Below are positions 55,025-64,000 of a DNA stretch of 64,000 nt, piece after piece (position 1 is the stretch's first letter; each line of letters starts with the position of its first letter). The notes beneath the pieces were generated by a model. The model had not been told where the DNA came from. It saw only the letters and a program-made list of their open reading frames with translations, and ran no database searches. The translations under genes were made by a program, and so were the position numbers. Location: positions 238,244,622 through 238,308,621 of the forward strand of contig NC_053039.3 in assembly GCF_002575655.3 (NCBI RefSeq), in the 5' to 3' direction. This stretch comes from Aegilops tauschii subsp. strangulata (Eukaryota > Streptophyta > Magnoliopsida > Poales > Poaceae).

Positions 55025-55768
55025 CTAACTTATAATCTTTTTCCTCCTGGCCCTAGTGTTCGTCTGGTAGAAAATCTTGCAGAGGACCAGCTCCCGCTCC
55101 TTCTCTTGCTCCAGGTCCCCGAGGTGGTACTGGTGCATCACCGAGTTGGTCCTGTGCTGGTCGAAGTTCTTGTTGGTGTGCAGCACCAGAACCTTTTTGC
55201 TGCCCGTCTGCCGGCCATTGACCACCACCGGCAAGGTATTGCCGGTCTTGTGCCACATCTCATGCATGCCACACTCCAACTGTATCTTGCGACGCGTCCA
55301 CGTGCCCCTTTTGAACACCCTTGTATTGCGCTGGAATAAATGCTTGGTTAGGCCACTGAGTGTGATACTTGCAGTATTGTCGAATACATGTTTTAGTATA
55401 CAAGGTTGGCATTTTCATAACATCTTTGGCATGTTGCAGTCACTTATTTCACTTTTTATTAACTGTCAAATTGTAATTGCTTCACTAGGTTTGCGTTTAA
55501 AAAGAAAAATAGAGCTATAAACAAAGGAATATGTTTGTGCAAGTAGACGGCCGATCGGTGTCTTAGCTGGAAGTTTCTCAGGATGGGTGTAGCATATGTC
55601 GTGCTCACTGTCGATGGTTGGTATGAACAAATTGATGAGAGGGTGAGGTCTCGCGCTGTCAGCAGTCACTTTGGCCTCAAGGTGCTCGATCAGCTCCTGA
55701 TCCGTGGGGTCGAACTTGACGCCAGCCGGCAGCATCGGCCAATCCTTCTTGGACTTGCATCGGTTAAT
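55025..55768 (-). pseudogene. NAC-domain transcription factor gene fragment (SOG1/NAC8-like)
   Basis: Exon 1 on the minus strand (from about 55768) reads [20 protein letters not shown], then [20 protein letters not shown] and [13 protein letters not shown] subdomains A and B of the group containing SOG1/ANAC008. Exon 2 (about 55367-55025) reads KHLFQRNTRVFKRGTWTRRK, IQLECG, WHKTGNTLPVVVNGRQTGSK, KVLVLHTN, then NSVMHQYHLGDLEQEKEREL and KIFYQTNT: subdomains C-E. The intron is about 200 bp; the expected donor CCAG/GTAAG reads CCAGCTAAG and the acceptor is also off, so splicing is doubtful. The usual TNWVMHQYHLG has Ser for Trp and the HFFHRPSKAY block is strongly changed. The N-terminal zinc-ribbon-like part and the C-terminal activation region are missing. 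Probably a gene fragment carried by or left between transposons. Confidence 0.75.
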
Positions 55769-55969
55769 TCCAGTTATATGGTACTCAATGTATGATCAAT
55801 CGACTGTTTTAATGAATGATGAAAGATTTCGACAGATAAGTGGTACTCCAAATCTGAAGTCCACAATACCCGAAGATGCCACCGAGATTCTTGTGTCACC
55901 TTACGCGCAGCGTGTTGTCACGTTAATTCAATGTGTGGACATGATGAATAATTTGACCGACGTATACTA

Positions 55970-56206
55970 GTACTGCTACTGTACTACTTACTAGTCGTAT
56001 TTAGTGTCACATTTTAACCATAGGTTTAACTAACAAAATGTCAATGCATGTCACCGAAAATTATTCCATTGGAAACTATGTTCAAATACGAATAAAACGA
56101 TATAATTTTTTGTGACATGCATTAACATTTACTTAATGAAATTTATGGTCAAAATTTGACACAAATTACGAAGGGGACCAGTAAACCAGGAGGGAGGTAG
56201 TAGTAC
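55970..56206. mobile_element. Mariner/Stowaway-like MITE
   Basis: An imperfect hairpin: GTCACATTTTAACCATAGG and following (56006-56057) pairs with CATGCATTAACATTTACTTA and following (56118-56166). The right end CAGGAGGGAGGTAGTAG resembles the GGAGGGAGTA end of Triticeae Stowaway MITEs. The left end is degraded. Confidence 0.55.
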
Positions 56207-56289
56207 GAGTAGCGCAATATACGGTATAGAGGACTAGTACAAATTTAGAAGTAGGGTAATAATTTACAAGGCTGTGCGACAGACTTTGT

Positions 56290-57300
56290 AGGCTACATGA
56301 GTAATACAAAATATAATTCCCATTGGACAACACTTTCACCAACAAGTACAGTCTATTCTGCTAATATTAGCATTATTCTGATAACACTTCCGCACTGCAC
56401 GCTCAACGCAAGTGCACGCCATTGTTTGAACCAAATGTGCTGCAGTACTCAAGCGTGTGAACTTCATGTCGAAAAAAATTGCACGCAGTGTTTTTTCGGT
56501 ACTGTTTTTGCTCTAATTTTTTAACCATTTATCAGAACGAGGCGTGTAATATACCGTTGAAAAGCTATGGATTAGGCGCAACTTTGCCATGTTGAACACT
56601 TTTCAAGATTCCTCGCGGTTTAAGAGCAGTTTCAAAAACTTGCGGCGAACGACGAGTGGCAGCGAGCGTATTTTCGCGATTTTTTCTAAACCGCTTGTCG
56701 GAATAAGACAAATGATACGCTGTTGGAAAGATATCGTTGAGGCGCATCTTTTGCATATCTATTATTCACCGAACGACGAGTGGCAGCGAGCGTATTTTCG
56801 CGATTTTTTCTAAACCGCTTGTCGGAATAAGACAAATGATACGCCGTTGGAAAGATATCGTTGAGGTGCATCTTTTGCATATCTATTATTTTCTAATTCG
56901 TTACGGTTTAAGAGAAGTTCCAAATTTACTAAATCGCGGAATTCTATTTTTCAAAAAAATTCAAATTTTCGGTGTTGTTTTCGCTCTAGTTTTTTAACCG
57001 TTTGTCGAAACGAGGTGTCTTATATACTGTTAAAAAGCTATGAACGAGGCGCAACTTTCATATGTTGAAATGTTTTTGAGATTCCTTATGGTTTTAAGTT
57101 AATTTTGAAAATTGTCCAGCGGACGACGAGTGGCAGCGGCCGTTTTTCACGAAAATTTTACAAACTGCAGGTCGGAATGATTCAAAGGATACGCCGTTGG
57201 AAAGATATCGATGAGGCGCAACTTTTTCATCTAGAACACTCTCTCTAATTCTTTACGGTTTAAGAGGAATTTTGAATTTACTGAAATGCGGACACTCTGT
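56290..57300. repeat. Repeat-rich block with an exact-order 124-bp tandem duplication
   Basis: Copies at about 56647-56770 and 56771-56894 (GAACGACGAGTGGCAGCGAG, GATACGCxGTTGGAAAGATA). Two longer diverged units flank them: ATACCGTTGAAAAGCTATGG / ATACTGTTAAAAAGCTATGA and GTCGGAATGATTCAAAGGAT. All contain GTTGxAAAGxTAT plus GAGGCGCA. This block occurs in Triticeae transposons; the class is unclear. No gene. Confidence 0.75.
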
Positions 57301-59180
57301 TTTTCGCGAAACCCAAATCGACGTGGGTACTTCATCCGACTGAAAACCGCACTGCATCGGACGAAAAACCGCACTGCATCGGACGGGTAAGAGAACTGCA
57401 TGGTTTCTTTTATTCAAACGTAATTTTTTCAAGGAAGAGAAAGTAGAGTGCACTTCACATCGGGTGTAAATGAAGCACAACACTATCAAGAAGTGAACCG
57501 CATTACTCTTTTCCGCTTTCGTAACAATTTTTTTGCACTTACGAGATGAACAACATCATACAGCCGACCGCACTGCTTCAGACTAAAAACCGCACTGCAT
57601 CGGACAGGCAAGCGAGCTGCATGGTTCTTGTACTCTTTTTCTATTTTATTTTTATGAATGAATTTCCTTTTTTATGAATGAGAGTGGACCGCAGAGATAA
57701 GGCCAAGTGAACCTCATCAAGAGAAAAAGTGAAACGCAACACGAGTCTAAGTGAAACGTTGAACCATATCATTTTTTTGTCTTTTTTAACTTTTTTTATA
57801 AATGCATCCGAGCTGCATGGTGAGAGCTAGTGAGCTTCATCTTTTTGGTCTTTATTATATTTCTTTTTTATTTACCCTATTTTTTGTTTTTTCGAATTTC
57901 AATTTGATTAACCTATCTGGAAGAGGGAGGAGGAGTGTAAACTGCATGTTGTTTATTTGAAAAGGACCAAAGCGTACTTCATGAATTGGGAAACATCTTT
58001 TCTTTTTATGAGAAGTGGACCGTGGAGTCCCTCGAAGTGCACTGCATTGTAGTTTTCTTTTTTCCAGCTATTTTGCCAAAGTGGGCAACTTTTGAAATTA
58101 ACAAAGATGTCCTTCAATATGTAAACTAAAAAGTGAACGACAAAAATCAGAGCGTTGCTGTAGCCGATGCTGACAGTACGAAAGTGTACTGCTTGGGGAG
58201 TCGGCGATGGCCCGGCGAGCTTCTTTGACATGTTTTTGTATCTGTTTAACAAGTGTACCATGGAGGAGTTTTTCTTCACTTTTATAAAGCCACCTTTAAC
58301 TTTTATACAAAAAAATCATTAAACACAAAAAAAACCATTTGTACTGCATGTCCACGAGCTCCAAACTGCATGCTGAACTCTGAACAGTACCATGTTTCGC
58401 AGTGATCTGCAATCAAATTAGTCCATATAATTTTTATACATAAAATCCTCATGTACAAAAAGCATCATCCGCACTGCATGTGCACATGCTCCAAACTGTA
58501 TTTCTGAACACATGTCTTGTCGCGAATTTCATTCAAATGAGCCCTTGTAAATTTTATACATAAAATCCTCAAAACACAAAATGCATCATTTTTGCACTGC
58601 ATGCTCATATGCTCCAAACCTCAGGACACGGGGTACCAAACTGCAGAAACCAATATTTTCGCCGGTGCCCGTTGATGAACCGCACGAGGGCGCACATTGC
58701 ACCGCTCGAGGGATCCAGATGCACTGCAATGGCGCGCCCAAGGGCCTCACAGACGAACGACACGGCGATTTCAAATGACCACACACCACCAAACTCAATT
58801 GTACGCACCACCACACTGCAATGCCGTGATTTTTGTACTGCACGTGGGGAGAGAGGAGCGCACACGTCGGCTGAGCTGCAAGCTCATGGAGCGAACGGCA
58901 CGCGAGGGGCTGCTTACGTCTCACTAGCAGGTGCCTCAGATGAGCACACGTCGGACCTCGAAGTCACAGTGGCCGTGGTTGCCGAGGCGGGATGAGGCAG
59001 ATATGTGACGGGGGGCGCGCTGGGGTGCTCTGGAGGCAACCCAACTGCATCTTCGGAAACTGCAGCCGCGGGTCTGCACCCACCCATGAAACTGAACGGA
59101 TGCACGCCAGGGGTTCCGGCCCCGCGCTCGTCCACTGCAAGAACACGAGCGCACTGCATGAACACACTCGCCCGCACTAC
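57300..59180. repeat. Region dense in ACTGCAT motifs
   Basis: More than 20 occurrences of (G/A)CACTGCAT, GAGCTGCATG, AAACTGCATG or close variants, all in plus orientation, in less than 2 kb (for example 57345, 57366, 57391, 57588, 57615, 58040, 58340, 58365, 58469, 58594, 59150). CGCACTGCATCGGACG occurs three times. This looks like subterminal repeats of a DNA transposon. Frames in 58580-59330 are GC-rich and show no family. Confidence 0.6.
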
Positions 59181-60054
59181 GCAGAACGTGCCCACCGAAC
59201 CACTCGACGGAGGGGAAGAACAAGAGCGGAAGTCAGATGGCTTGCTGGTGGTGTCCAAGAGGAGAGGCACGACTAGGCGCCCGGGAGGGGGGGGGGCGCT
59301 CCCACAAAAGATGTCACCGTCGACGAACAAAATACTCGGGATGCGGATTGGAAGCTTGTGGCGGTGTTAGCCGGCGTCCTCCGCCATGGATCTCGCCGGT
59401 GGGACACTGGGCTGGGGAGCAACACTCCCTCCTCCCTCTATCCACCCCGCGCCCGCCATATGGACGGTGGCGGTGGCGGGTCACAGCTCTCGGGTGGCGG
59501 CCATGGCATGGATCCGGTGCTAATCGGGTCGCCGGATGAGGAGGAAGGTGGTGGAGGTAGGTGGGAGCTCGCGCGGAGGAAGCGAGGCCGGATCCAGGCC
59601 CTCGCGGCTCCGGGGCTCGGCCGCCGGAGATAGTTGGCTGGGCGTGGACAACGGCCCTGTGCGGCAGCGGCGGCGGGCGGGATAGGAAGGCGAGTCTGGG
59701 GAGGATGGTGGGGCGGAGGAGGGGGAGGGGCGGGAGGGTGGTGGTGGTGGGGTGGGGCGCCGCGGTTGTCGGGTCCGCCCCGTGGTAACCGGCTCTCCGG
59801 AGGGGTTGTGGGCGGCGATGCTTGGGGGTAGGTGGTGATGGTGTGGGGCGCCGATGGGGCAGGGGAGGGAGGTTATGGAGCTCGGGGGGAGTGGTGGGTC
59901 GTGGGAGGAGGGGTGAGTTTTGTTTGCTTTTGGTTCGGGGCGTGGGAGGAGGGGTGAGTTTTGTTTGCTTTTGGTTCGGGGTGTTAGCAGAATAAGCCCC
60001 GGTGTTAGCAGAATAAGGTCTTAAGAGGGTGTTATCATAATAGAGGGTGTTATC

Positions 60055-60056
<2 letters not shown>
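59181..60056. other. GC-rich non-coding DNA with short tandem repeats
   Basis: No recognisable protein in either strand despite long frames (GC-rich, Pro/Arg/Gly biased). An exact 41-bp tandem duplication spans 59900-59940 and 59941-59981 (CGTGGGAGGAGGGGTGAG...). GGTGTTAGCAGAATAAG (two copies, 59979-60016) and AGGGTGTTATCAT (two copies, 60026-60056) follow. Confidence 0.6.

Positions 60057-60103
<47 letters not shown>
60057..60103. repeat. (TA)n microsatellite
   Basis: About 23 uninterrupted TA units. Typical of intergenic plant DNA or of a matrix attachment region. Confidence 0.95.
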
Positions 60104-60106
<3 letters not shown>

Positions 60107-60395
60107 TTCTGCACAGCATCTCCATCATCATTATCAGTACATCCTACGGAGGTGAGTTAGGATGCACTTGATCCCAGAAAGGTATCTATCCTTCTAACCA
60201 TAGGAGTGCTTCAAACTAACAACAGTACATAATATCCAACCAAAGAGGGTCATGCTATAGCAGCATGACACATGGCTCAATCTAGATATCAGTACGAATC
60301 AAGTTGTGCATATTTGCTGTTGGCATGAACCACATCACCGCATGTCGGGTTTGCAAAAGCCATCCATCGCATGGATGCTTGATGCCTTTCACACA
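60104..60395. other. 3' flank of the DUF295 gene
   Basis: No coding frame; on the minus strand this is the probable 3' UTR and downstream DNA. Confidence 0.5.
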
Positions 60396-61894
60396 CTAAA
60401 GATTATCTGGCAACAAGCTGTGTCGACGAATCTCTGGATATGGTGATTCATGAAACCCATGGTATGATGTGTAAACACAGTTCCCCCTGGCGAATGGAAG
60501 TTGCATAGCACGATAATCATCATCGGTGATATGATCGATGATTGGTTGGATGATCGGATAATTGAGCTCGAGGAATATGGAGTGGTTGCCGAGGCTGTAA
60601 ACCCGCCTCCAGTTGAATACGCCTGGCCCAACAGAGCTGGGATCTTTCTCGAACACGAAGCAGCCATAGCCATCAATGTCATGAACGCCCTAGGCATTGT
60701 ACTGCATGTGGTTTGATGAAATGGTTTGGTCAATTTGGTACGTGCAAATGAGCATCAAATGACCGCCGTCAGCTGAACGAGCGATAAACCACCACACATC
60801 GGCTGGTATGATTCCAGGTCCTGGAATCATGAAGGCCAGCACATTTGCATTTGCTGCAACAATTCAAATTGGAGACCAAAAGGACAAAAATAAACAATCA
60901 TGTTCAGAGTATGTGTGGAATTAAGATTATTATAACAGTGACACATATCATAGACAGAGAATTGCAATGCCGTGGTCATAATCATACCCCAAGTTAAAAA
61001 AAATAAGCCAATGGCTTTCATATTCTAGCAATATATCATGGTTCAAACATCATATAACAATGAGAGGAAAACAGATATGACAGGGCCTACTCATATTCTA
61101 CCATAGCACTTACTACAGTTATCATATCAACTCTAAGCAATAACATGCGTTGTTATAAAAATCCTGGAAATGATAGTAACATATAGCAATCATGAGGTTA
61201 TACTCATAATATCTATTCTAACAATCATTAGATGCCAATTGTTCTCATATCAACTCTAACAATAACATGTGTGGTCATAAAAATCTTGGAGATGAGAGGA
61301 ACATATAGCAATTATGTGGTTATAGACATACTATATATTCTAAATTTGTAATAATGAACAGGTAGTCGTATTCTTAAGGTAAAGATGAGATTAGATAGAA
61401 CAATTACACGACGATAGATTCCACCAGTATAGGCAGCCAATCTGTGCGTCGACCGCATAAACGATGCCATCGTACACTATAGCATCAGACAGAAATGTTG
61501 GGTGAAGAGGATCGACGATGCGCCATAACCATGTATGGTGACCGGATTCCAGATAGACTAATCCCATGTTGAACACGACAATGAGCTTGTAATCCATGTA
61601 GTCTTGTGATGGTGTGGGCACTTCGCAGATTACAACCTTCAGCAAACAGAGGTCAAGCCAAAAGCTCGATGCGTCTTGTCCGTAGTAGGCAGGAGTGTCC
61701 GGTGGGCCACGAGGCTCGATGGCGGCGGTATCCAATGATGGAAGGGTGATCTCTCGCTGGGTGTAGATATCCACGACACGCCATGGACTACCGGGTTGGT
61801 GGATGAGGACGATCCAGTTGGCCTTCATGCCTGCCCAGTAGTGGCCGCACATGAAGGACAGGTGGACGGGTAGTGGTAGCATGTCGAGGGGCAC
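60396..61894 (-). pseudogene. DUF295/F-box-type gene, two exons, 5'-truncated
   Basis: Exon 1 (61894-61408) encodes PLDMLPLPVHLSFMCGHYWA, then NWIVLIHQPGSPWRVVDIYT, DYKLIVVFNMGLVYLES, and DAIVYDGIVYAVDAQIGCLY. A 554-bp intron with GTAATT donor (61407) and TTGTTGCAG acceptor keeps frame (T/CA, Ser). Exon 2 (60853-60396) encodes MIPGPGIIPADVWWFIARSA, HLMLICTYQID, FVFEKDP, WRRVYSLGNHSIFLELNYPI and GNCVYTSYHGFHESPYPEIR: the C-terminal DUF295 pattern (Trp-x-x-Val-x-Ser-Leu-Gly-x-x-x-x-Phe-Leu) of plant F-box/kelch-like proteins. A TAG at 60690-60692 interrupts exon 2, after which the same frame stays open to the normal end. The start codon and any F-box are lost to the Athila-type LTR at 61895. 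Role in the family is mostly unknown; F-box members act in SCF ubiquitin ligases. Inactive here. Confidence 0.75.
60854..61407 (-). other. Intron of the DUF295 gene
   Basis: AT-rich, 554 bp, GT...AG in the minus direction. It contains two diverged copies of a 120-bp unit (about 61115-61210 and 61238-61330: CATATCAACTCTAA..AATAACATG, GAxATGAxAGxAACATATAG). Confidence 0.6.
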
Positions 61895-64000
61895 TGCTAC
61901 CTCTTGAGCACTGCGTTGGTTTTCCCTTGAAGAGGAAAAGGTGATGCAGTAAAGCAGCGTAAGTATTTCCCTCAGTTTTTGAGAACCAAGGTATCAATCC
62001 AGTAGGAGGCCACGCACGAGTCCCTCGCACCTACACAAACAAATAAATCCTCGCAACCAACGCGATAAGGGGTTGTCAATCCCTACACGGTCACTTACGA
62101 GAGTGAGATCTGATAGATATGATAAGATAATATTTTTGGTATTTTTATGATAAAGATGCAAAGTAAAATAGAAAGCAATAAAAATAACTAAGTGTTGGAA
62201 GATTAATATGATGGAAAATAGACCCGGGGGCCATAGGTTTCACTAGTGGCTTCTCTCAAGAGCATAAGTATTACGGTGGGTGAACAAATTACTGTTGAGT
62301 AATTGACAGAATTGAGCATAGTTATGAGAATATCTAGGTATGATCATGTATATAGGCATCACGTCCGAGACAAGTAGACCGACTCCTGCCTGCATCTACT
62401 ACTATTACTCCACGCATCGACCGCTATCCAGCATGCATCTAGAGTATTAAGTTCATAAAACAGAGTAACGCTTTAAGCAATATGACATGATGTAGAGGGA
62501 TAAACTCATGCAATATGATATAAACCCCATCTTGTTATCCTCGATGGCAACAATACAATACGTGCCTTCCTGCCCTTACTGTCACTGGGAAAGGACACCG
62601 CAAGATTGAACCCAAAGCTAAGCACTTCTCCCATTGCAAGAAAGATCAATCTAGTAGGCCAAACCAAACCGATAATTCGAAGAGACTTGCAAAGATAACC
62701 AATCATACATAAAAGAATTCAGAGAAGATTCAAATATTGTTCATAGATAAACTTAATCATAAACCCAAAATTCATCGGTCTCAACAAACACACCACAAAA
62801 GAAGATTACATCGAATAGATCTCCACGAGAGAGGGGGAGAACATTGTATTGAGATCCAAAAAGAGAGAAAAAGCCATCTAGCTAATAACTATGGACCCGA
62901 AGGTCTGAGGTAAACTACTCACACATCATCGGAGAGGCTATGGTGTTGATGTAGAAGCCCTCCATGATCGATGCCCCCTCCGGTGGAGCTTCGAAACAGG
63001 CCCCAAGATGGGATCTCACGGGTACAGAAGGTTGTGGCGGTGGAATTAGTTTTTGGCTCCGTATCTGGTAGTTTGGGGGTACGTAGGTATATATCGGAGG
63101 AAGAAGTACGTCGGTGGAGCAACATGGGCCCCACGTGGGTGGAGGGCGCGCCCAGGGGGGTAGGCGCGCCCCCTACCTCGTGCCCTCCTAGTTGCTTTCT
63201 TGACGTAGGGTCCAAGTCCTCTGGATCACGTTCGTTCCGAAAATCACGTTCCCGAAGGTTTCATTCCGTTTGGACTCCGTTTGATATTCTTTTTCTGCGA
63301 AACCCTAAAATAGGCAAAAAACAACAATTCTGGGCTGGGCCTCCGGTTAATAGGTTAGTCCCAAAAATAATATAAAAGTGTATAATAAAACCCAATAATG
63401 TCCAAAACAGAATATAATATAGCATGGAGCAATCAAAAATTATAAATACGTTGGAGATGTATCAAGCATCCACAAGCTTAATTCCTGCTCGTCCTCGAGT
63501 AGGTAAATGATAAAAACAGAATTTTTGATGTGGAATGCTACTTGGCATAATCTCAATGTAATTCTTCTTAATTGTGGTATGAATATTCAGATCCGAAAGA
63601 TTCAAGACAAAAGTTTAATATTGACATAAAAATAATAATACTTCAAGCATACTAACTAAGCAATTATGTCTTCTCAGAATAACATGGCCAAAGAAAGTTA
63701 TCCCTACTAAATCATATAGTCTGGCTATGCTCTATGTTCACCACACAAAGTATTTAAATCATGCACAACCCCGATGGTAGGCCAAGCAATTGTTTCATAC
63801 TTTTGGTGTTCTCAAACTTTTTCGATCTTCACGCAATACATGAGCGTGAGCCATGGATATAGCACTATAGGTGGAATAGAATGGTGGTTGTGGAGAAGAC
63901 AAAAAGGGAGAAGATAGTCTCACATCAACTAGGCGTATCAACAGGCTATGGAGATGCCCATTAATAGATATCAATGTGAGTGAGTAGGGATTGCCATGCA
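61895..64000 (-). mobile_element. Athila-type Gypsy element (S2), 3' LTR and interior, runs off the window
   Basis: LTR 61895-63464 (1570 bp) has the same ends as S1 (GAGGTAGCA and TGATACATCTCC on the minus strand). 63465-64000 matches the S1 interior from 15593 (AAGCTTAATTCCTGCTCGTC, then the AT-rich non-coding part). The element inserted in the first exon of the DUF295 gene; left flank GGCAC (61890-61894). The gag and 5' LTR lie beyond 64000. Confidence 0.88.

Noticed and set aside
55583..55970. Plus-strand frames opposite the NAC exon
   Set aside because: They are the reverse of conserved NAC coding sequence, which explains their length.
59237..60114. Minus frame of 266 codons with a Tyr/Ile repeat start
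   Set aside because: Its start is the (TA)n microsatellite and the rest is Pro/Arg-rich GC-biased translation; not a gene.

Overview
The window is nuclear DNA from a grass of the tribe Triticeae (wheat, barley, rye or Aegilops type). The evidence is the dominance of Angela/WIS/BARE1-type Copia elements with LTRs of about 1.7 kb, Athila-type Gypsy elements with a tRNA-Asp primer site, a 4.7 kb LARD-type (Sukkula-like) LTR, a CACTA transposon terminus and a plant-type intron/exon gene fragment. There is no bacterial, organellar or viral gene organisation. Most of the sequence is nested transposable elements. Family names are from memory of Triticeae repeats; superfamily assignments rest on domains, termini and target-site duplications (TSDs) seen here.

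Layout. 1-597: 3' end of an Angela-type LTR, inserted in a minus-strand Gypsy relic (598-3981; antisense ORF, gag N-terminus, 5' LTR). 3982-8735: low-copy DNA with the one apparently intact host gene, a single-exon DTW-domain (tRNA acp3U transferase type) gene at 7913-8692, minus. 8737-10355: DNA-transposon-like fragment and the 3' end of a Gypsy element. 10356-12970: a Gypsy LTR fragment split by a 1.5 kb solo LTR (11346-12855, TSD TGTGC) that carries an array of CCGGATGTCCGG palindromes.

12971-43996 is one nest. Angela element D (LTR 12971-20650 plus leader) is split by a gag-only Athila-type element (14020-19943, TSD GCACC) and by Angela element C (minus, from 21178). The gag of C is split by Angela element B (26424-42476, TSD CTCAT). 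The 5' LTR of B is split 12 bp from its start by Angela element E (26436-38054, TSD AATAT). The gag of E is split by a 4.7 kb solo LTR (29892-34586, TSD TTAAC). The 3' LTR of B also holds a 1.4 kb solo LTR without a TSD.

43997 starts a CACTA-like element with long subterminal tandem repeats. A complete Gypsy element (47545-54901, TSD AGCTT) sits to its right. That Gypsy has a broken gag-protease, almost no pol, and an antisense ORF with a B3-like domain behind its own TATA box. 55025-55768 is a degraded NAC-domain gene fragment, 55970-56206 a MITE, 56290-59300 repeat-rich DNA (124-bp tandem, many ACTGCAT motifs), 59300-60103 GC-rich DNA ending in a (TA)n tract. 60396-61894 is a two-exon DUF295/F-box-type gene that has lost its 5' end to an Athila-type element (61895 to the window end) and carries a premature stop.

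No tRNA, rRNA or CRISPR locus was found. Host functions visible are tRNA modification (DTW), a dead NAC regulator fragment and a dead DUF295 gene; everything else is transposon biology, mostly disabled by stops, frameshifts and internal deletions.
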